Below are positions 16,557 to 25,805 of a DNA stretch of 64,000 bases, one piece after another. Under the pieces are notes generated by a model. That model made no database searches. It was given only the letters and a program-made list of their open reading frames with translations, and was not told where the DNA came from. A program made the position numbers and the translations under genes. The stretch covers positions 53,676 to 117,675 of the forward strand of contig NZ_BDHH01000011.1 of NCBI RefSeq assembly GCF_001748365.1. Reading direction: 5' to 3'. How positions within the stretch are numbered: position 1 is the first letter of the stretch; every line of letters starts with the position of its first letter. Source of the stretch: Fusibacter sp. 3D3. Its GTDB lineage: Bacteria > Bacillota > Clostridia > Peptostreptococcales > Acidaminobacteraceae.

Positions 16557-18299
16557 CTAAATTTTTTCCTTAGGCACATAATGCGTATGAAGCAGTTCAT
16601 GCGCTTTATGACTATTGGGTTTGCCTAGGAAATCATCGTAGAGTTTTTTAATGTAAGGATTCTCATGTGATTTTCTAAGGACTTTATTTCGATCTTCTTG
16701 ATAGATTGCAGCTTGTCTTTTCTTGATGATTTCCATATCGCCATGATGGTAGGGTTGACCACCACCACCAATACAGCCACCAGGACATGCCATGATTTCG
16801 ATGGCATCATAATGAGAAGTGCCAGCCTGAATTTCTTCAAGGAGTGTTCTGGCGTTACCTAGACCATGAGCAATACCAATTCGAAGGTTGAGATCGCCAA
16901 TCTGTACATGACCTTCTCGGATGCCTTCAAATCCCCTAAGTTGTTCAAATTCAACCTTTTCGAGGGTTTCATTCGTAATCCATTCATAAGCCGTTCTAAC
17001 CGCGGCTTCAATAACACCACCTGTAGTCCCAAAGATTACTGAAGCACCAGTACTTTCGCCGAGGATAGAGTCAAAATCACTTTCGGGCAATCCCGCATAG
17101 TCCACAGCAGCTTCTTTAAGCATAAGGCCAAGTTCGCGTGTGGTAATGACGATATCTACATTGCTATTTTCGTCTTTAGTGAGTTCGGGTCTTGCGGCCT
17201 CAGCTTTTTTAGCCAAGCATGGCATCACGGAAACCACAACAATATCATCTGGATTCATATTCATTTTCTCAGCATAGTAAGTTTTAATGATTGCTCCAAG
17301 CATGATTTGAGGCGATTTACAGGTAGATGGAATATCCAATAAATCGGGGAATTGATGCTCGAAAAATTTGACCCATGCTGGACAGCAACTTGTAAGCATT
17401 GGTAGACGACCGCCATTTTGGATCCTGTGGATCAGTTCGGAAGCTTCTTCCATAATGGTGAGGTCAGCACCAAAATCGGTATCAAATATGGCATCAAATC
17501 CAAGCCCTCTTAATGAACTTACCATTTTACCTGTGCTAATGGTCCCCGCAGGCATATCAAAAAGTTCTCCGATTGCCACACGAACGGCAGGTGCCACTTG
17601 AACTACCACGTGTTTTTTAGGATCATTTAGCATATCCCAAACTTTATCCGTGTTATTGACTTCGGTGAGAGCAGCCGTTGGACAGACCGCTACGCACTGA
17701 CCACAGTAGGTACAAGAAGTATCTACCATGTCTAAATTGAAAGCTGGGCCAACGAAAACATCGAAGCCTCTGTTCACCGCAGATAGAATACCACAAGTCT
17801 GAATGTCATTACACATGGTTTCACAGCGACGGCACATAACACATTTATTAGGGTCTTTTACAAGTGAGAAAGAGGAAGTGTCTTTAGGATAATTCATCTT
17901 TTCACCTTTAAAACGAATTTCACGGATGCCGAGTTCTTGAGCAAGTGCTTGGAGATCACATTCAAGGTTTTTTGCACATACGAGACAATCATAAGGATGA
18001 TTGGAGAGTAATAATTCTACAGCCATTCTTCTTGCCGTGATGGAACGAATATTATCAGTTCTAATGACCATACCATCCGTACATATTTCAGAGCAAGAGG
18101 GCACAAGAGCAGGACGGCCTTCAACTTCAACCATACACACGCGGCATGAAGCGGTTTGATTCACGATACCAAATTCATGAAGATTGAGATGACAAAGTGT
18201 TGGTATTTTTATGTTAACTTGCTTAGTTGCATCTAAAATGGTCGTGCCTTCAGGAACTTGTAAATCTAAGTTGTTTATTTTGATATTAAGCATCTTCAA
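16557..18299 (-). CDS. hydA: [FeFe] hydrogenase catalytic subunit HydA (NAD-linked, electron-bifurcating type)
   Basis: 580 aa. The N-terminal NuoG-like part has a [2Fe-2S] ferredoxin domain, a His-containing cluster region, and two [4Fe-4S] motifs (CVMCRRCETMC and CTYCGQCVAVCP). The H-cluster motifs are all present: TSCCPAW, MPCLAKKAE and MACPGGCIGGGGQP. It makes or consumes H2 using electrons from NADH and ferredoxin together with HydB and HydC. TTG 18299 is seven bases after GGGGG; ATG 18293 is the alternative. It is the last gene of the operon. Confidence 0.93.
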   Translation of the reverse strand: MKMLNIKINNLDLQVPEGTTILDATKQVNIKIPTLCHLNLHEFGIVNQTASCRVCMVEVEGRPALVPSCSEICTDGMVIRTDNIRSITARRMAVELLLSNHPYDCLVCAKNLECDLQALAQELGIREIRFKGEKMNYPKDTSSFSLVKDPNKCVMCRRCETMCNDIQTCGILSAVNRGFDVFVGPAFNLDMVDTSCTYCGQCVAVCPTAALTEVNNTDKVWDMLNDPKKHVVVQVAPAVRVAIGELFDMPAGTISTGKMVSSLRGLGFDAIFDTDFGADLTIMEEASELIHRIQNGGRLPMLTSCCPAWVKFFEHQFPDLLDIPSTCKSPQIMLGAIIKTYYAEKMNMNPDDIVVVSVMPCLAKKAEAARPELTKDENSNVDIVITTRELGLMLKEAAVDYAGLPESDFDSILGESTGASVIFGTTGGVIEAAVRTAYEWITNETLEKVEFEQLRGFEGIREGHVQIGDLNLRIGIAHGLGNARTLLEEIQAGTSHYDAIEIMACPGGCIGGGGQPYHHGDMEIIKKRQAAIYQEDRNKVLRKSHENPYIKKLYDDFLGKPNSHKAHELLHTHYVPKEKI

Positions 18300-18315
18300 A
18301 AGAATACCCCCTTCT

Positions 18316-18890
18316 TTATGGTCGGATTACTGCGTCGAATTTACATGCCGTATAGCATGCGCCACAAGCAATACATTTTTCTGCGTCAATGACATGTTTT
18401 TGCTTTGGTTTGCCTTCGATACAATTTACTGGACAAACTCTTGCACAAGCGGTACACCCAATGCATTTATCTGCATCGATTTTGTATTTAGCAAGGGCCT
18501 TACATGCACCCGCAGGACAACGTTTATCCTGAATATGCGCAAGGTATTCATCGTAGAAGTATTCAAGTGTGCTCAGTACAGGATTGGGTGCTGTTTGGCC
18601 AAGACCACAAAGGGCACTGTCTTTGATCATTTTACCGAGGTTTCGAAGCTTGGTGATGTCTTCCATAGTGCCTTCACCAATAGTGATTTTATCTAAAATT
18701 TCATACATTCTCTTAGTGCCAATCCTGCACGGCGTACATTTGCCACAGGATTCATCCTGAGTAAAGTCTAAATAGAACTTCGCGATGTTGACCATACAAT
18801 CGTCTTCGTCCATAACGATCATACCACCAGATCCCATCATGGAACCTATGGCTTTTAAACTTTCGTAATCAATAGGTGTATCTAAATGAC
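18316..18890 (-). pseudogene. hydB: hydB, 3' part (separated by the IS200-like element)
   Basis: This carries the C-terminal ~191 codons of the NuoF-like subunit: [21 protein letters not shown], the [4Fe-4S] motif [11 protein letters not shown], and two ferredoxin-type clusters ([23 protein letters not shown]). The reading frame has no start of its own at the break; the first ATG is internal (18840). Joined to 19552-20779 it gives a continuous 600-codon gene. While the element is present, the NADH subunit would lack its iron-sulfur domains. Confidence 0.9.
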
Positions 18891-18957
18891 AATATTAATC
18901 CCCCAGCTATGCTGGGGAGAATAGAGTAAACAGAAGTGTTACGTCGATTATAATAAA

Positions 18958-19012
18958 GCCTCCTATGTTACAATGATAATGGTGTCGTAAGCCATATCAA
19001 AACATAGGAGGC
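18958..19012 (+). promoter_or_regulatory. IS200 leader hairpin hiding the tnpA ribosome site
   Basis: GCCTCCTATGTT (18958-18969) is exactly complementary to AACATAGGAGGC (19001-19012). The second arm contains the Shine-Dalgarno AGGAGG of tnpA, eight bases before ATG 19020. IS200 is known to block its transposase translation with such a structure, so the same control is inferred here. Confidence 0.85.
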
Positions 19013-19019
19013 GGTCCCA

Positions 19020-19442
19020 ATGGACAATTCAAGTTTATCACACTGTAAGTGGAAATGCCAATACCACATAGTTTTTATACCTAAGTATAGAAGAAAGGTG
19101 ATGTTCGGACAAACAAAGGCAGATATAAGAGAAATATTGAAGAAGTTATGTGAATATAAAAAAGTAGAAATAATAGAAGGAGCAGTATGTTCAGACCATG
19201 TGCATCTATGTGTTAGTATCCCGCCTAAGCTATCTGTATCAGAGTTTGTGGGATACCTAAAAGGTAAAAGTGCGCTCATGATATTTGATAAACATTCAGA
19301 GCATGGAAGCAAATGGGATAGGAAATTTTGGGCAAGAGGCTACTATGTATCAACAGTAGGAAACATTACAGAAGAAGCCATAAAACGTTATATTCAAGAA
19401 CAACAAGAGGAAGCAAAAATTGAAGAAACAAAAAGAAGATAG
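19020..19442 (+). CDS. tnpA: IS200-type Y1 transposase TnpA
   Basis: 140 aa, normal for the family. The N-terminus CKWKCQYHIVFIPKYRR, the HUH motif H60-V-H62 in SDHVHLCVSIPP, and Tyr124 in the ITEEAIKRYIQEQ helix are all present, so the enzyme looks intact. It cuts and rejoins single-stranded DNA at hairpin-guided ends. A small hairpin (19441-19457) after the stop may terminate transcription. Confidence 0.95.
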   Translation: MDNSSLSHCKWKCQYHIVFIPKYRRKVMFGQTKADIREILKKLCEYKKVEIIEGAVCSDHVHLCVSIPPKLSVSEFVGYLKGKSALMIFDKHSEHGSKWDRKFWARGYYVSTVGNITEEAIKRYIQEQQEEAKIEETKRR

Positions 19443-19551
19443 CCTCTTTTAGAGGCTGTTGGTAGTAAAGCTTGCGACACCCGCCTTTAAGGCGTGCAAG
19501 TAAACAGCCCTTATAGGGCTAATTTCAAACCACCACTTGAAGTGGTGGTTG

Positions 19552-20779
19552 ATGACTCGAGTTTGGTGATGACGCCACCAGATGGCCCACCTGTTTGGAC
19601 AGCCTTGAATTCTTTACCATCGATGATGCCACCACCGATATCATAGATAATTTCTCTTAGAGTCGTGCCCATTGGCACTTCCACAAGACCAACATTGTTA
19701 ATTTTACCTGCAAGGGCAAATACTTTAGTACCTTTTGATTTTTCAGTACCAATACTGCTGAACCACTCAGCGCCTTTTAAAATAATAGGCGCCACATTAG
19801 CAAAGGTTTCAACATTGTTGACGCTTGTCGGTTTTTTATGATAGCCCTGAATAGAAGGATAAGGCGGTTTTTTAGTGGGTTCACCACGGCAACCTTCCAC
19901 AGAGTGAATCAGTGCAGTCTCTTCGCCACAGACGAATGCGCCAGCACCGAGTTTTATTTCGATGTCAAAACTAAAATCAGAACCAAAGATGTTTTCGCCG
20001 AGCAAACCAAATTCTTTAGCTTGTCCCATAGCCACTTGAAGTCTAGAAATAGCAAGAGGATATTCTGCACGGATATAAATAACACCTTTACTTGCACCAA
20101 TAGCGTAGCCTGCGATGGCCATTGCTTCTAGGACTGAGTGTGGATCACCTTCTAGAATGGAACGATCCATAAAAGCACCGGGATCGCCTTCATCAGCATT
20201 GCAGATGACATATTTTTGATCCGCAACAGGTTTGCGTGTGAGTTCCCATTTGAGTCCTGTGGAGAATCCACCACCACCACGGCCTCTGAGGCCACTGGCC
20301 TTAACTGTTTCGATAACTTGTTCTGGCGTCTGCTCAGCAAGTACTTTGCCAAGTGCTTCATAGCCATTAAAAGCGATATATTCATTGATATCTTCAGGAT
20401 TGATTAAACCACAGTTTCTGAGTGCAATCCGATATTGTTTTTTATAAAAACTCATTTCATCATGCTTAGAAAGATTGATTTGAGTTTCAGGTTCTTTGTA
20501 AAGTAGTCTCTCAACGGGTCTACCTTTGATAATGTGTTCGTTGATAATATCGTCGATATCATCAAGACCAACCTGAACATAAAAGACGTTTTCAGGGTGA
20601 ATTTTGATAATAGGGCCTTGACCGCAAAAACCAAAGCAGCCTGTTTTAACCACGCTGATCTCTTGATCATAGCCTTTCTCCACTAATTTACTCTTCAACA
20701 AATCTACCATTTCAAGGCTCTGTGCAGAAACACAACCAGTACCGCCACAGACCATTATGTGCGTTCTTTCTATAGCCAT
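19552..20779 (-). pseudogene. hydB: hydB, 5' part (NADH-binding subunit, interrupted)
   Basis: This encodes the first 409 codons of HydB: an N-terminal thioredoxin-like [2Fe-2S] domain (CGGTGC, CFGFCGQGP), then the NuoF FMN/NADH region with GLRGRGGGGFSTGLKW and CNADEGDPGAFMDR. With the element in place the frame runs about 13 codons into the element and stops at 19511. The product would lack its SLBB end and [4Fe-4S] clusters. AGGGGGAACT precedes ATG 20779. Intact HydB proteins are about 600 aa, which matches the rejoined frame. Confidence 0.92.
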
Positions 20780-20791
20780 AGTTCCCCCTCC

Positions 20792-21187
20792 TTATAATGC
20801 ACTGTTAAAAGTTTTGATAAGCACATGATCATCAACGATGATGCCTTGTTTAATATATTTCTCTATGATGTCTTTTGCAGTAGCTTTATCGACGTTACCA
20901 TAGATAATAGGCTGCTTACCAGGTACATTGACTTGAACAGTAGGTTCACTATGACAATAGCCCATACACCCAACTTGCACGACTTTTATATGATCGATGG
21001 CCTCAGCACTGATGATGCTCACCAGTTCATTGAGCACCTCACGGCTGCCTGCTGCGATACCGCAAGTCGCCATGCCCACGAGAATTTCGATTGTTTGATC
21101 TTCCGAATCACCAGATTCACGAAGTTTTACTTTTTTGATTTGATTATCACGGATTTTTTTGAGTTCATCTAAAGATTTAATAGGCAT
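20792..21187 (-). CDS. Thioredoxin-like [2Fe-2S] ferredoxin protein of the hyd operon
   Basis: 131 aa. The cysteines MATCGIAAG and VGCMGYCHSEP are spaced as in the thioredoxin-like [2Fe-2S] ferredoxins (NuoE C-terminal domain relatives). Such small subunits are found in some clostridial hydrogenase and NADH-ferredoxin operons. It lies between hydC and hydB, with stop-to-start gaps of 2 and 12 bp, so it is cotranscribed and probably carries electrons in the complex. Subunit names differ between species, so I give no symbol. Confidence 0.85.
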   Translation of the reverse strand: MPIKSLDELKKIRDNQIKKVKLRESGDSEDQTIEILVGMATCGIAAGSREVLNELVSIISAEAIDHIKVVQVGCMGYCHSEPTVQVNVPGKQPIIYGNVDKATAKDIIEKYIKQGIIVDDHVLIKTFNSAL

Positions 21188-21189
21188 GG

Positions 21190-21693
21190 TTATTCGCTCC
21201 TTTCGCTATTTTTATAGGTTTCGATAATACCGGCTACATCAGAAGCTTTAACGTGACCGAATACTTTATCATTGACCATGACTACAGGTGCAAGTCCACA
21301 GGCCCCTATACAGCGCACATCATTCATAGTAAAGAGACCATCGGGTGTCGTTTCGCCAAACTTGACACCAAGCTGTTTCGTAAATTCATCGACGACTTTA
21401 TCAATCCCTTTAACAAAACAAGCGGTTCCCATGCAGATACTAACTGTGAATTCGCCACGTTTTTCTTGCGTAAAATAGGAATAAAAGCTAACGACACCAT
21501 AAACTTTTGATGCAGGGATTTTGAGCTTACGAGCAACATAGAGTTGTAGCTCGCTTGGTAAATACCCAAATAGATCTTGAGCTTTATGAAGCACTGCAAT
21601 AAGGGCATCTTCCTTTGACGCTTGTGCATCAACGAAAGCATCTAGTGCTTCAAGTTTTTCTTTAGCGTTATCAAGACTAAAAACATCTGCCAT
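21190..21693 (-). CDS. hydC: Hydrogenase NuoE-like [2Fe-2S] subunit HydC
   Basis: 167 aa. A helical N-terminus precedes the thioredoxin-like [2Fe-2S] domain with CMGTACFVKG and CIGACGLAPVVMVN. FGYLPSELQLYVARKLKIP and VYGVVSFYSYF are typical of the 24-kDa NuoE family. It is the first gene of the operon and hands electrons between HydB and HydA. AAGGATGG precedes ATG 21693. In the 276 bp upstream I saw no clear Rex-type operator. Confidence 0.92.
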   Translation of the reverse strand: MADVFSLDNAKEKLEALDAFVDAQASKEDALIAVLHKAQDLFGYLPSELQLYVARKLKIPASKVYGVVSFYSYFTQEKRGEFTVSICMGTACFVKGIDKVVDEFTKQLGVKFGETTPDGLFTMNDVRCIGACGLAPVVMVNDKVFGHVKASDVAGIIETYKNSERSE

Positions 21694-21870
21694 AAATAAA
21701 CCATCCTTTCTATTCTCGCTGCTTTATGAACACAAACGATTGTGGTTCGTTAAAAAATAGACGTACCACAGATCATTTTTACCCAAAAAGATTGAGTTCA
21801 TACAAAAAAGTTATGCATAAGTCAGTATGTTCTCAATTTTCAGATAATTCAATTATACAGTTTTTGGTAC

Positions 21871-21917
21871 AAAAAGAAAAGGGACTATTACAAATCTGAT
21901 TTGATTTGCCAGAGTCC
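21871..21917 (-). terminator. Terminator of the bce operon
   Basis: On the minus strand GGACT pairs with AGTCC and CAAATC with GATTTG, followed by CTTTTCTTTTT. It lies just after the permease stop. Confidence 0.75.
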
Positions 21918-21969
21918 TTTTTCTTTTTGAGGGCTATTTTGCAACAGCAGTACAGCCTTTGAGAAATAT

Positions 21970-23904
21970 TTATTTTCCAGAAATGGCGGTTCTGTAATAG
22001 TACTGCACCGTTAAAAAGTAGAAGCAGAGATAGATGAAAATATACATGCCAACGGATATGAGTATAGGCACCACAAGCGAACTCATCATAAGGGTTTCAA
22101 ATGCGCGTAATGCAAAGAGTGCGTGTAAAATCCCTAAGATGATTGGCAGACTGAACATAACAGCCATTTGCTTGTAGATCGCTTGCTTTATCATAGGATG
22201 ACTGTAGCCGATTTTTCGCATAATAGTGTACTTATCTTGATCTTCTTCGGCCTCATTAATCATTTTGAAGTAGAGAATTGAGCCGGTTAGGATTAAAAAG
22301 ACAATGCCCATGAATATTCCAGAGAAGAGCATGAGCCCTTTCATGTCACCAAGATTGATATAATTTTTATAGAAGCTATACAATTCAACGCCTTCATATG
22401 AATTCACAATAGAGCTGAGAGCCTCATCAAGTTGTCCCGCTTTTTTATCATCTTGTATGCTATAAGCATGAAAATATGTTTTTAAAGGCGCGTTGAGTTG
22501 ATTGTAAGCGTCATCTTCTAGGATATAAACAGGGGACTCTCTTTGGGTGGTGAGGTAGTAAGGCAACACGCTAGAAATTTTTAATTCATGTGAGGATTGA
22601 TTGGCGGTGTAAATCTGTTTGATACTACTATAATCATACCATCCCTTTGCTGCATATGGATCCATCGCGATAAATTCACCTGAGGGTACAGAAATTTCGC
22701 TCAAATGGTGACTTTTTAAGTAGAGGTTTGCAGTGGATTCGGATACAAAGTAAGCGTCTCTATTTTGGGGGATATAAAAGGCATTTTCCTTGTTGGTATT
22801 CGTATCCTCTGAGACAACTTCAAGTGGAATAATGGAAGCTTCGATATTGTATTCATAAACCAGTGGATGATCGGATTTGCCGATTGTGTCCATAAAAGCA
22901 GAGGCAATCTTATTTTCTTGACTGAGATCATCATACTGATAAATATAGGCATGTGGATAGCGATTATGTGTGCTTTGGTCGTAGTCAAAGAAGAAGGAAT
23001 AGCAAACGCCAAAAGCTGTTAAAGTCGTCGCACTTAATATTGCAATTAAAGCAAGTGTACGTGCATGGGTCCTAATGCGGTAGACGATATTGGAAATTGC
23101 AATTAGATGATCCCCTTTGTAATAAAAGCCTTCGAATCTTTTAAGCGATTTAGTAAAGGTTACAATCACTGATGAAAAGAGCCCAAATGTGCCGAGGATC
23201 ACTAGAAGCAAAACAGCAAGTGCAATGAGCGCTAAATATTGATTGAGCATATGTTGTGATAAGTAATAGCCCAAGCCTAAGCAAGCAATAGAAGCTAATG
23301 ATAAAATAAAACTCGTCTTAGGTTCTTTTTCTACTTTTTTAGAAGCTGAAAAAAGTTCGATAATTTGAAATCTATAAATTAGTGAGGCGCTGTGAATAGA
23401 AGCAACCACAAAGAGGATGACAAATATGATTCCCGTATCTAAAACCGCTCTAAGAGGCACTGAAAAACCGACTTCCACAGGGATTTCCATAAGTTTCAAA
23501 ACCAGCATCATAAAAAATTTTGAAAATAAAATACCGATCAATATGCCCAAGGTAAGGCTTAAAACCATAACGAGCATATTTTCAATAAAGAGCATCCTTG
23601 CAACTCTCTGCTTGGGAACACCAAGAAGTGTATAGAGTGCTACTTCTTTTTTCCGTTTCTTCGTAAAAAAAGCATTACAGTACCAAATGAAGACTGCGGT
23701 AAATAAAACGAGAACTACACTGGACATATTCATAATCACTTGAAACTTCTGAGAAGTATCCGCAGCAAACATAATTTGAGAATTGTATTTGATTGAACAA
23801 AAAATGTAATAGAAAGTGATGGCAATTGTCACTGAAAAAATGTAAAGCAGATAGTTCTTAAAGTTACGGTGAATATTTTTGAGTGCTAAACTAGAGAAGG
23901 TCAT
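21970..23904 (-). CDS. BceB-type ABC transporter permease (FtsX-like)
   Basis: 644 aa with about ten membrane segments: one at the N-terminus, a cluster of FtsX-type helices (about 45-270), a large extracellular domain (about 310-510) and a C-terminal helix cluster. This is the BceB/VraG layout of peptide-antibiotic sensing and resistance transporters. The N-terminus LALKNIHRNFKNYLLYIFSV is typical. ATG 23904 follows CACCTCC (GGAGGTG on the coding strand) and overlaps the ATPase gene by 14 bp. Confidence 0.88.
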   Translation of the reverse strand: MTFSSLALKNIHRNFKNYLLYIFSVTIAITFYYIFCSIKYNSQIMFAADTSQKFQVIMNMSSVVLVLFTAVFIWYCNAFFTKKRKKEVALYTLLGVPKQRVARMLFIENMLVMVLSLTLGILIGILFSKFFMMLVLKLMEIPVEVGFSVPLRAVLDTGIIFVILFVVASIHSASLIYRFQIIELFSASKKVEKEPKTSFILSLASIACLGLGYYLSQHMLNQYLALIALAVLLLVILGTFGLFSSVIVTFTKSLKRFEGFYYKGDHLIAISNIVYRIRTHARTLALIAILSATTLTAFGVCYSFFFDYDQSTHNRYPHAYIYQYDDLSQENKIASAFMDTIGKSDHPLVYEYNIEASIIPLEVVSEDTNTNKENAFYIPQNRDAYFVSESTANLYLKSHHLSEISVPSGEFIAMDPYAAKGWYDYSSIKQIYTANQSSHELKISSVLPYYLTTQRESPVYILEDDAYNQLNAPLKTYFHAYSIQDDKKAGQLDEALSSIVNSYEGVELYSFYKNYINLGDMKGLMLFSGIFMGIVFLILTGSILYFKMINEAEEDQDKYTIMRKIGYSHPMIKQAIYKQMAVMFSLPIILGILHALFALRAFETLMMSSLVVPILISVGMYIFIYLCFYFLTVQYYYRTAISGK

Positions 23905-24655
23905 TAATACCACCTCCAAGAGCCCCTAGTGTGGATATGATCTTATTATAAAAGGGCTTTCGGTTGCCATCGCTGTAGATTTCAGTGAACATCTTACCGT
24001 CTTTGATAAAGATAATGCGGTCGCAGTAGCTAGCAGCGTAAGGGTCATGGGTTACCATCAAAAGAGTTGCATTTTGATTTGTATTGAGTGCCCTCATGGA
24101 TTCCAGTAGCTTTTGAGAAGATTTAGAATCCAGCGCGCCAGTGGGTTCGTCTGCAAGAATGAGCCTTGGCCGGTTGATCATCGCTCTTGCAGCAGCCGTT
24201 CTTTGTTTTTGACCTCCAGAGATTTCGCTTGGATACTTATGAAGAATATCGGTTATCCCAAGCAGTTTAGAGGCAGCTTCAATGCGTGTTTTTATCTCTA
24301 GTGAGGGGACGTTACCAATAGCAAGTGGCAGCAGAATATTTTCTTTTACATTTAAAGTGTCCAGCAAATTAAAGTCCTGAAAAATGAAACCGAGCTTTTC
24401 GCGTCTGAAATCGGCGAGCGCTTTTTTCTTGATGGTGGCAATGTCGGTTTGTTCGTAGAGAATTCGACCTGCGGTAGGCGTATCTATGGTGGAAATAACA
24501 TTCAATAATGTACTTTTTCCGCTACCTGAAGGGCCCATAATGCCTAAAAATTCGCCTTCGTGAACTTCAAATGAAAAATGGTCCAGTGCTAAAGTCTGAT
24601 TGTTTTTTGAACCATAGATTTTGGTGATGTTTTCTGCACATAGTATTTTGGTCAT
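23891..24655 (-). CDS. BceA-type ABC transporter ATPase
   Basis: 254 aa. Walker A is GPSGSGKST, the signature is ISGGQKQR, Walker B is RLILADEPTGALD, and the H-loop is MVTHDP. This is the MacB/LolD-like subgroup that partners FtsX permeases. ATG 24655 follows AAAAAGGAGC; the longer frame lacks a site. A palindrome in the 148-bp gap upstream may be its operator. Confidence 0.9.
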   Translation of the reverse strand: MTKILCAENITKIYGSKNNQTLALDHFSFEVHEGEFLGIMGPSGSGKSTLLNVISTIDTPTAGRILYEQTDIATIKKKALADFRREKLGFIFQDFNLLDTLNVKENILLPLAIGNVPSLEIKTRIEAASKLLGITDILHKYPSEISGGQKQRTAAARAMINRPRLILADEPTGALDSKSSQKLLESMRALNTNQNATLLMVTHDPYAASYCDRIIFIKDGKMFTEIYSDGNRKPFYNKIISTLGALGGGINDLL

Positions 24656-24755
24656 GGGTTGCTCCTTTTTAAAACTAAAATGACGTTGATTGTACTTTAA
24701 GTATAAGAGCATGTGAAGTTTATGACCATCGAATGAACTTACAAATGCGTGTGCT

Positions 24756-24775
24756 ACCTTACAATTGTGTAAGGT
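24756..24775. promoter_or_regulatory. Candidate BceR-type operator
   Basis: ACCTTACA-ATTG-TGTAAGGT is a perfect 8-bp inverted repeat, located between the kinase gene and the ATPase gene. This is where the transporter promoter of Bce modules usually lies. Binding is inferred. Confidence 0.45.
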
Positions 24776-24803
24776 TCCATCTTTGGGGGACGAGTGCTCT
24801 GGC

Positions 24804-25805
24804 TTAAGCTTTAAAAAGAGAGACGTCATAATAGTCGCTAGGACGTTTAAATCTCAGTGTGGCTGTCGTGAGATTAGCTTCTGAGGTGAGCCATAAATCA
24901 TGACCTAATTTTTCGCAAGATTTCTTTGCAAGGTAGAGTCCCATACCTGTGGATTGATTTTGAGAACGCACATTAGAACCTGTGAAACCTCTTTTAAAGA
25001 CTCGATTGAGATCAGAGGGTGCAATGCCGACGCCCTGGTTTTGAATCTTGAGAATGCAAAATGGGTTGGTACACTCTGTTTTAATTGTGAGTTTAGAGTG
25101 ATGATCGGCATATTTGATGGCGTTAGAAATCAGTTGGTCTAAAATAAATTTTAACCATTTATCATCCGTGAGCACGTTAAGATCTTCGATATTGAGATCG
25201 ATTTTCAGAGATTTTAAAATAAAAGCAGATTTAAATTGTTTAAAGGCGCGATTAAAAATATCATTTAAAGCATGAGATTTTATATGATAATCATCTGAAA
25301 AACTTTCAAGCCGAGCATAAAATAGCGTTTGATTGATGTAGTATTCTATACTGTCAATTTCTTTGTTTAGGTTTTGATGTGCAGTATCATAAGGTAAGGT
25401 CTCAAGGAGCATCTTTGCTGCCGAAAGCGGGGTTTTTATGCCGTGAACCCAGCTGTTTATAAAGTCTCTAAATTTCAATTGCTCCAGTTGATGCTTGGTG
25501 ATATCATCATCCTTTTGACGTGTGGTCTCCTGCATGCGCAAGATCGCTTTACGCGTAACAGGATCTAGTGTAGAAGGCGGATCGAAGTCGAAATGGTCCA
25601 GCCAGTTTAAGTTGGACTTGAATTTTTGAAAATCCCAAATGAAAAATAAAACACTCCAAAAGAGAATGAGTCCATTGATGTAGATGATGCTCGAGAGGGT
25701 AAGCTTCATAAATGGATCAAGCATAAAAACAGAGGATATGGTTATCGCGATAATGAACTGGAGTATAAACCAAGTTTTGCGATATTTAAAATAATTTTTG
25801 AACAT
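24804..25805 (-). CDS. BceS-type sensor histidine kinase
   Basis: 333 aa intramembrane-sensing kinase. Two membrane helices lie at about residues 12-30 and 37-57 with almost no extracellular loop, then the phospho-acceptor His in SWVHGIKTPLSAAK, then N-box LISNAIKYADH and G-boxes GVGIAP and GMGLYLAK. This type senses flux through its BceAB transporter, not the peptide directly. It overlaps the regulator gene by 20 bp. Confidence 0.9.
   Translation of the reverse strand: MFKNYFKYRKTWFILQFIIAITISSVFMLDPFMKLTLSSIIYINGLILFWSVLFFIWDFQKFKSNLNWLDHFDFDPPSTLDPVTRKAILRMQETTRQKDDDITKHQLEQLKFRDFINSWVHGIKTPLSAAKMLLETLPYDTAHQNLNKEIDSIEYYINQTLFYARLESFSDDYHIKSHALNDIFNRAFKQFKSAFILKSLKIDLNIEDLNVLTDDKWLKFILDQLISNAIKYADHHSKLTIKTECTNPFCILKIQNQGVGIAPSDLNRVFKRGFTGSNVRSQNQSTGMGLYLAKKSCEKLGHDLWLTSEANLTTATLRFKRPSDYYDVSLFKA

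Larger units (their letters stand above)
18891..19551 (+). mobile_element. IS200-like element (IS200/IS605 family, tnpA only)
   Basis: The element carries one Y1 HUH transposase. Its left end has a CCCCAGC/GCTGGGG hairpin (18901-18917) and its right end a CCACCACTT/AGTGGTGG hairpin (19531-19548). The ends are set by the rule that hydB must rejoin in frame: both junctions abut ATGAC (18886-18890 and 19552-19556). Length is about 661 bp. No long inverted terminal repeats are present, as expected. Exact ends may shift by a few bases. Confidence 0.85.

Noticed and set aside
18891..19551. 5-bp target-site duplication ATGAC flanking the IS
   Set aside because: IS200/IS605 elements do not duplicate targets, and keeping both copies is required to restore the hydB frame, so ATGAC is better read as target plus chance or end-recognition sequence.
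21694..21969. Rex operator upstream of hydC
   Set aside because: Only a half-like TTCGTTAA was found; the inverted partner is missing.
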